Positions 57,176 through 64,000 of a stretch of DNA of 64,000 nt are shown one piece after another. Each line of letters opens with the position of its first letter. Within the stretch, counting starts at the first letter, position 1. The stretch lies in contig NC_071355.1 in NCBI RefSeq assembly GCF_943734655.1, forward strand, positions 201,952,939 to 202,016,938, in the 5' to 3' direction. The notes under the pieces were generated by a model that ran no database searches, was not told the origin of the DNA, and saw only the letters and a list, made by a program, of their open reading frames with translations. Made by a program: the position numbers and the translations under genes. The stretch comes from Sabethes cyaneus (taxonomy: Eukaryota; Arthropoda; Insecta; Diptera; Culicidae).

Positions 57176-58876
57176 AAAATCCTGCCTCCAAAACTCCCCA
57201 CATGCCAAATTTGGTTCCATTTGGTTGATTGATTCTCTAGATATGAGAAAATTTGTACATAGGAGGAGTCTCAATGCACCATAGAAAAAGAACTTGCCTC
57301 CTAAAACACCCACATGCCAAGTTTAGTTTCATTTGCTTGGTTAGTTCTGAAGTTATGAGGAAATTTATATTCAATTTGTATGGGAGCTCCAAAAAAGCGA
57401 GGGTCCTAATTCATCATAGAAAAAATTTCTGCCCCTAAAAGCCCCACATGCCAAATTTGGTTCCATTTGCTTGATTAGTACTCAAGTTATAAGGAAATTT
57501 GTATTTCATTTGTATGGGAGCCCCCCCCCCCTCTTAAAAGGGGAAGGGGTCGTAATTCACCCATAATTTCTGCCATCTAAAATTCCCACATGCCAAATTT
57601 GGTTCCATTTGCTTGATTAGTTCTCGAGATAAGAGGCAAATGGCATTTCATTTGTATGGAAGCCCATCCTCTTAAAGGGGAGATGGGTCATAACTCGCTT
57701 TCTAAAGAGGAGAGGGGTCTCAATTCACCATAGAAAAAAATTTTGCCTCCAAAACCATTTACATGTCAAATTTGGTTCCATTTGATTGATTAATTCACGA
57801 GTTATGAGGAAATTTGTATTTTGTTTGTATGGGAGCCCCCCCTCATAAAAAGGTAAGGGGTCCTAATTCATCATAGAAAAAATTGTTGCTTCCAAAAACA
57901 CCTACATGCTAAATTTGGTTCCATTTGCTTGATTAGTTCTCGAGTTATGAGGAAATTTGTATTTCGTTTGTATAGGAGCCCCCCCCTCTTAAAGTGGGAA
58001 GGGGTCCAAATTCACCATAGAAAATATTCTTGCCCACGAAAACTTTCACATGCCAAATTTTGTTCCATTTGCATGATTAGTTCTCGATTTATGAGGAAAT
58101 TTGTATTTCATTTGTATAGCAGCCCCCCTCCTAAAGTGGGGAAGGGTCCTGATTCATCATAGAAAAAATTCTTGCCTCCAAAAACACCCACATACCAAAT
58201 TTGGTTCCATTTGCTTGATTAGTTCTCGAGTTATGAGGAAATTTGTATTTCGTTTGTATAGGAGCCCCTCTTCGTAAAGTGGGAAGGGGCCCCAATTCAT
58301 CATAGAACAATTTTTTGTCTCCAAAAACACCCACATGCCAAATGTGGTTCCATTTGCTTGATTAGTTCTCGAGTTATGAGGAAATTTGTTTTTCTTTTGT
58401 ACAGGAGCCCCCCCTCTTAAAGTGGGGAGGAGTCCTAATTCACCATAGAAAATATTCTTGCCCTCGAAAACCTACTTATGCCAAATTTGGTTCCATTTGC
58501 TTGATTAGTTCTCGAGTTATGAGGAAAGTTGTGTTTCATTTGTATGGAAGCCCCTCCACTTAAAGGGGAGAGGAGTCATAATTCCCCTTCTAAAGAGAGG
58601 AGGGGTCTCAATTTACCATAGAATAAATTCTTGTCACCAAAAAGACCCAAATGCCAAATTTTGTTCTATTTGCTTGATTAGTTCTCGAGTTATGCAGAAA
58701 TTTGTGTTTCATTTGTATGGGAGCCCCACTCTTAGTGGGAGGAGGGGTCTCTAACCATCACTAAAACCTTTCCTGGCCCCAAAAACCTCAACATGCAAAT
58801 TTTCAAGCCGATTGGTTCAGTAGTTTTTGATTCTACAAGGAACATCACGACAGAAATCCATTTTTATATATAAGAC
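57176..58876 (+). repeat. Repeat family A, copy A3: 3' part dominated by ~143-bp tandem array
   Basis: About eleven units carry the landmark CCAAATTTGGTTCCATTTG at spacings of mostly 142-145 bp, with two longer units of about 171-175 bp that hold an extra CTTCTAAAGAGGAGAGGGG segment. Each unit contains a C-run/G-run pair (CCCCCCTCTTAAAGTGGGG) able to form a hairpin. Ends at CATTTTTATATATAAGAC, directly followed by copy A4. Confidence 0.85.
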
Positions 58877-60455
58877 TAGCTGACCCGACAAACTTCGTAT
58901 TCGTACAAATTTTCCTCACAGTAAAGTAGAAAACAACTTCCCCCATTGCTTAGCCCGATAAAATAAAGCGGGTAGCATTTAAATATTCGCCATCATTACA
59001 AACTATTTCGCCGAATTACATTTTGCGGAACACTAATTCTCAGTTGACCATAACGCGGAATATAGAGTTTCGCAGAATACCATTTCGCGAAAAACCTTAC
59101 GCGGGATGTACTATTTCGCGGAAAATCTTTTCGTAGAAAGTACCATTTCGCAGGGGTAACCCAACTGAAGGAAAGTAATAGAGGTCAGTAGATCTAAGAA
59201 AATAAATAAACCTAGATAGAGGTGATCTCTACGGGGGGCTGTCCCCCGCAGTGGCCGGCAGGTCGCCGGCAACACTCGTGGCCTGTGGCCGTCTCGCGCT
59301 GAATTATCTAATGTTACTATTGATTGTTTTTAGTGGTCTTGTTATTGATTAATGTTTTATGAAAGAGTCTAAAATTTCTCGAGCTCGATTAGTTTTTGAG
59401 TTACGCAAAAATTTCTGTTTTATTTGTATGAGAGTCCTTATCCCCCTACCACAGGGGTGAGGGGTCTCAAACCATAATTAAAAAAAATCCTGCCTCCAAA
59501 CCGCCCCATACCAAATTTGGTTCCATTTGCCTGATTACTTCTCGAGTTATGAGGAAATTTGTATTTCATTAGTATGGGAGCCCCCCCCTCCTAAAAAGAT
59601 AAGGGGTCCTTATTCATCATAGAAAAAATTCAAGCCTCCAAAAACACCCACATGCCAAATTTGGTTCCATTCGATTAATTAATTCTCGAGTTATGAGGAA
59701 ATTTGTATTTCATTTGTATAGGAGCCCCCCCTCCTAAAGTGGGGAGGGGTCCTAATTCATCATAGAAAAAATCTTTGTTTCCAAAAACACCCACATGCCA
59801 AATTTGGTTCCATTTGCTTGATTAGTTCTCGAGTTATGAGGAAATTTGTGTTTCGTTTGTATAGGAGCCCTTCCCCTCTTAAAGTGGGGAGGGGTCCTAA
59901 TTCACCATAGAAAATATTCTTGCCGTCGGAAACTTGCACATGCCAAAATTTGCTCCATTTGCTTGATTAGTTCTCGAGTTATGAGGAAATTTGTATTTCA
60001 TTTGTATAGGGGCCCCACTCCTAACGTGGGGAGGGGTCCCAATTCATAATAGAAAAAATCTTTGTCTCCAAAAACACCCACATGCCAAATGTGGTTCCAT
60101 TTGCTTGATTAGTTCTCGAGTTATGAGGAATTTTGTATTTCATTTGTATGGAAGCCCCCCTCTTAAAGGGGAGAGGAGTCATAATTCCCCTTCTAAAGAG
60201 GAGAGGGGTCCCAATTTACCATAGAATAATTTCTTGTCACCAAAAACACCCACATGCCATATTTTGTTCTATTTGCTTGATTAGTTCTCGAGTTATGCAG
60301 AAATTTCTGTTTCATTTGTATGGGGCCCCCCTCTTAGTGGGGGAGGCTCTACATGCAAATTTTCACGCCGATTGGTTCAGTAGTTTTCGATTCTATAAGG
60401 AACATCCCGACAGACAGACAGACAGATAGACAAAAACCCATTTTTATATAGAAGA
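58877..60455 (+). repeat. Repeat family A, copy A4 (full length with six-unit array)
   Basis: Starts TAGCTGACCCGACAAACTTC immediately after A3. It has the head with TTTCGCGGAA-type repeats, the GC-rich middle (GGCCTGTGGCCGTCTCGCG), then six ~143-bp units from about 59480 to 60340, and the conserved tail TTCTATAAGGAACATCCCGA with a short (CAGA)n run. No protein is encoded. Confidence 0.85.
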
Positions 60456-60699
60456 TAGGTGCACACAAAAGATAATTTTTGCAGACTTGAATGTGCAGAA
60501 AATTAGAAATTAAGGAAACGAAATGAAATATCAAAGAAATAATGCAAAAGCAATGCTTTAAGCATGCTCGAATACTCAAATGCTCGAACTCAAATACTAA
60601 CGCCACTTGGAGAAAAACTGATGGAAGTTTGTCCATCGATTGAAAAATCGTGGTCTACTGAAGTCACGTATTTTTCGTATTTAATACTTGACTTTTGAA

Positions 60700-61392
<693 letters not shown>

Positions 61393-61455
61393 CGCGCGTG
61401 GAGAAAATGTTTATTTTTCCATTTCCGAGTGATTAATATACCTTTATACTACATA

Positions 61456-62460
61456 CACAGTGAGTAGTAATATTATAGAAACGAAAGAGTCATCTTTCAA
61501 GTGACACAAGAAAACCGCTTCTTGGAAATAGTTCCCAAACCTGACCGTAAACGCATTGTAAGGACACCAGAAGCCAGAGTAAGAGAGCGAATTCGACGGA
61601 AACCAGATCAGTTCGGACGTAAGAAGGCCAAGGAAATGGAAATTTTGCAATCAACTATCAAGAATATTTTGAAAGATGATCTTCGATTGATTTCATACAA
61701 AAAACAACGGGTGTACGGTTTGACTAAAAAACAGAAGGTTGCAAGAGTCGAAAGATATCGCAAGTTGCTGAATCAGGGTGACTGTAAAATTCGAATATAT
61801 GCAGCATATCTTTCTAATATTCCATGGGACTAACTGGCTGTTTATAGTTCCAGTGTGATGGTATGAGGAGGTTTCTCCGAAAATTTGATGGTTCCATCAC
61901 TGTTCATTAAACCTGATGTTAAAATCAACACTAAATATTACGTCGAAAATGCTTTGAAGAACCATTTGCTTCCCATCGTCAAAAAACACTACAAAAATGC
62001 ACTATACAGCTTCTAACAACATTCTGCACCTGGTGAATGACCCGCTGGGTTAGACCACATAAAAAAAGGATTCAGCGTCTCACCCGGTGAAAGCTACCGG
62101 GTCTTGATGTGAAGACGATTTTCCGGAATTTATTTTTTTTGAAAGACTGGCCTCTACCTTGCTAGTTAATGCTAGGCAAACAAGAGGGCACTACAGGGTC
62201 AACTGTGAACACTTTCAAGCGACGTTTGGAGATGATTTGGGATAAAATGCCTCACAATATCGTGCGTGCCAGTTGTAAAGCATTTCAACAACGATTGCGA
62301 CTGGTAATTAAAGGAAAGGGAGAAAGATTTGAATTGGTCTAATTTAAGACAAATGTTATGCATATACTTTACACGAAATAAAATCAAAATTGTAATTTAT
62401 GCAAGCGTCTTATTTTTTAACCATTTACTTTACTGATATTTATTACTACTATACACCCTG
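61456..62460 (+). mobile_element. ~1.0-kb Tc1/mariner-family transposase relic
   Basis: Ends CACAGTGAGTAGTAATA and, inverted, CAGGGTGTATAGTAGTAATA, flanked by TA. The plus strand begins with a readable N-terminal DNA-binding region (61501-61833: RTPEARVRERIRRKPDQFGR, then ILKDDLRLISYKKQRVYGLT). Later blocks follow in broken frames: SSVMVWGGFSENLMVPSLFI, then HNIVRASCKAFQQRLRLVIK. The middle catalytic part has deletions and stops. Not functional. Confidence 0.85.
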
Positions 62461-63353
62461 TATTTATAACGGAACACTGAATAATACCCGTTACAAGACA
62501 AATATGACCAGGTGGAATCTTTTTAGTATTCCTTACTTCTTTACGAATTGTATACTAATTGAATATTAAATTTTATGATGAAATAGAAGCCAAGGGAAGC
62601 TCAGTGCTAACCTAATTTTTTCTTGTTATTTACCTATTGGAGATGACTAAAGATGAGTCAGCCACCTTCTGCAAAATGTTTTCAGACTACGATTGTCCAA
62701 GCTGGTGCGGTCGACAATGAAGCTTAAGCCGAACTGGCAAAACTAGCGCGATAACAGAATGTATGGGGTCCGACGTCCGACATGAAAAAATCGAGCAAAG
62801 TCCGTCGGGCGGTTTTCGATCTATTTTCCTACTTCCTTCTCTTTCAATCTGAAGGAACGTAACGTGGTAGTTGTGTTTGTTTTAGGGTAGAAATCAGCTG
62901 TTGTTGAATCATCATGAGTGACAATAACAACGAGTAATATGTCTATTTTTATTCTTAATACATAATGTGTTGAGGTGGCAACTTATCAAAAACCCTAACA
63001 ACCTAAAGCCACGATAAGAAAATTATTTCACCTTATCAAATTAATAAAGCAACTGATAACTGATTACCTCGGATGCATTTCGGAAGTACCAATGCTGATG
63101 GCACTAAATTAAAGGGGCATAGTACTTTTTCAATTCTAAAAAAATCGATTTTTTATTGTTTATATCGAAAGATTAACATTTTGACCATACGTGTTTGAAA
63201 CCGTTTGGATGAATTCGAAAAATTGACAAAGTTCGAAAAATCGACAAATAAACAAACCAAGTGCTGTCAAAAAAGTGACATTAGGAAATCCCATGCATAA
63301 TGCTCTATACTTAATTGACTGAAGTTTTTGGAGCGTCTTAGTAGAATACGTAA
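62461..63353. other. Intergenic DNA, no gene seen
   Basis: Contains TCGAAAAAT-type words near 63215-63245. No gene or element ends were recognised. Confidence 0.4.
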
Positions 63354-63512
63354 CCTAAAATTAAAAAAGAAGAAAACTTATCCAATTTAATTCTGCTATG
63401 TATATACATAGTAGAATTAAATTGGATAAGTTTTCTTCTTTTTTAATTTTAGGTCTATGTATATACATAATAGAATTAAATTGGATAAGTTTTCTTCTTT
63501 TTCAATTTTAGG
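63354..63512. repeat. 100-bp near-perfect palindrome plus tandem half-copy
   Basis: 63354-63453 is a loopless palindrome with a single mismatched pair, centred on TATGTATATACATA. Its right half plus part of the centre is then repeated directly at 63454-63512. Short direct repeats CTATACTTAA (near 63304 and 63513) flank the structure. Confidence 0.85.
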
Positions 63513-64000
63513 TCTATACTTAATGTTGCGTATATGTTTAACATTTTACAGACAACATGGTTTTTTAATTTATTCGTGTTAACAAAGTTGCCGATTAAAA
63601 TTCCCGGAATTTTTAACAATACCTGCATCATTCGGTAAACATGTATCCAGCCAGTTTCTAGTCACTTTCGGTTTCCTCTTAAGGTTCGTCAGAATACAGA
63701 ATGAGGATGATGATGTCAAGATTATCATTGGGTTAGAAAGTGGAACTCACCCTGGTGTGGACCGGTTCTTGGAACTACGCGTTGTGCCTTCGAAAACCGC
63801 CGGATAAGGACGTGCAACGGGCAACTGTCAGAAAAGTTAGAACATTCTTCAGAAGTAAGCAATAAATCTTGTATTTTATTTGATTCTATCAAAACTTAAC
63901 AAACATTTCCGTATATACAACCAAAACTTATGAATTTTTTCGAAAATAAATAGTTTCCTACTACAAATGGGTGTTCACATAAAATAAACAGCTCTTAGAT
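63513..64000. other. Intergenic DNA to the window edge, no gene seen
   Basis: A GC-richer patch at 63660-63840 gives no recognisable protein in any frame. The remainder is AT-rich. Confidence 0.4.

Noticed and set aside
58131..60224. Several 60-80 codon open frames in both strands
   Set aside because: They are periodic readings of the 143-bp tandem units of repeat family A.

Overview
The window reads as an insect nuclear genome, most likely a mosquito. Its genes have short phase-consistent introns. It encodes dipteran orthologues of conserved animal genes. The space between genes is filled with decayed non-LTR retrotransposons of the kind abundant in culicids, Tc1/mariner remnants, hAT- and Mutator-like non-autonomous elements and foldback MITEs. 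Genus cannot be fixed from sequence alone. There is nothing prokaryotic here: no operons, CRISPR or phage.

Layout. 1-8444 is repeat-rich DNA, probably intron or upstream sequence of an ankyrin gene whose 5' exons lie outside the window. 8445-20092 (+) holds the last seven exons of that ankyrin gene (ZU5-ZU5-UPA-death domain plus a long acidic/Thr-rich tail). 20093-26485 is intergenic, with two broken LINE reverse transcriptases, a 281-bp (TG)n tract and an intact three-exon zeste/Myb-SANT-like gene (24382-25357, -). 26486-30655 (-) is an eight-exon IBTK orthologue (ankyrin repeats, RCC1 repeats, two BTB domains). 30656-34819 is a cluster of non-autonomous transposons, two of them with perfect target-site duplications. 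34820-35636 (+) is a two-exon NEURL2-like gene. 36385-37563 (-) is an intronless RNF26-like multi-spanning RING E3 gene. 37564-39914 contains a MITE and two hairpins, one with perfect 80-bp arms. 39915-43858 (+) is a five-exon WDR59 orthologue (GATOR2 subunit). 43859-64000 is repeat-dominated, with one standout: an intact 188-codon RING-less paralogue of the RNF26-like gene (53864-54430, -).

Functional themes. Four of the conserved genes encode ubiquitin/adaptor or nutrient-signalling scaffold proteins: IBTK is a CUL3 adaptor, NEURL2-like an NHR/SOCS-box substrate receptor, the RNF26-like protein an ER RING E3, and WDR59 acts upstream of TORC1. Their clustering is probably accidental synteny; nothing shows co-regulation. 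Exon models for ankyrin, IBTK, NEURL2, WDR59 and the zeste-like gene were joined by hand at GT/AG sites, and every one keeps frame throughout.

The most interesting observations are the RING-less RNF26 paralogue with a conserved upstream leader, the perfect 80-bp inverted repeat (an hpRNA candidate), the 1.7-kb TIR element with a 9-bp target duplication, the zeste-like gene with an intron inside its start codon, and the 143-bp internal tandem arrays of one repeat family.
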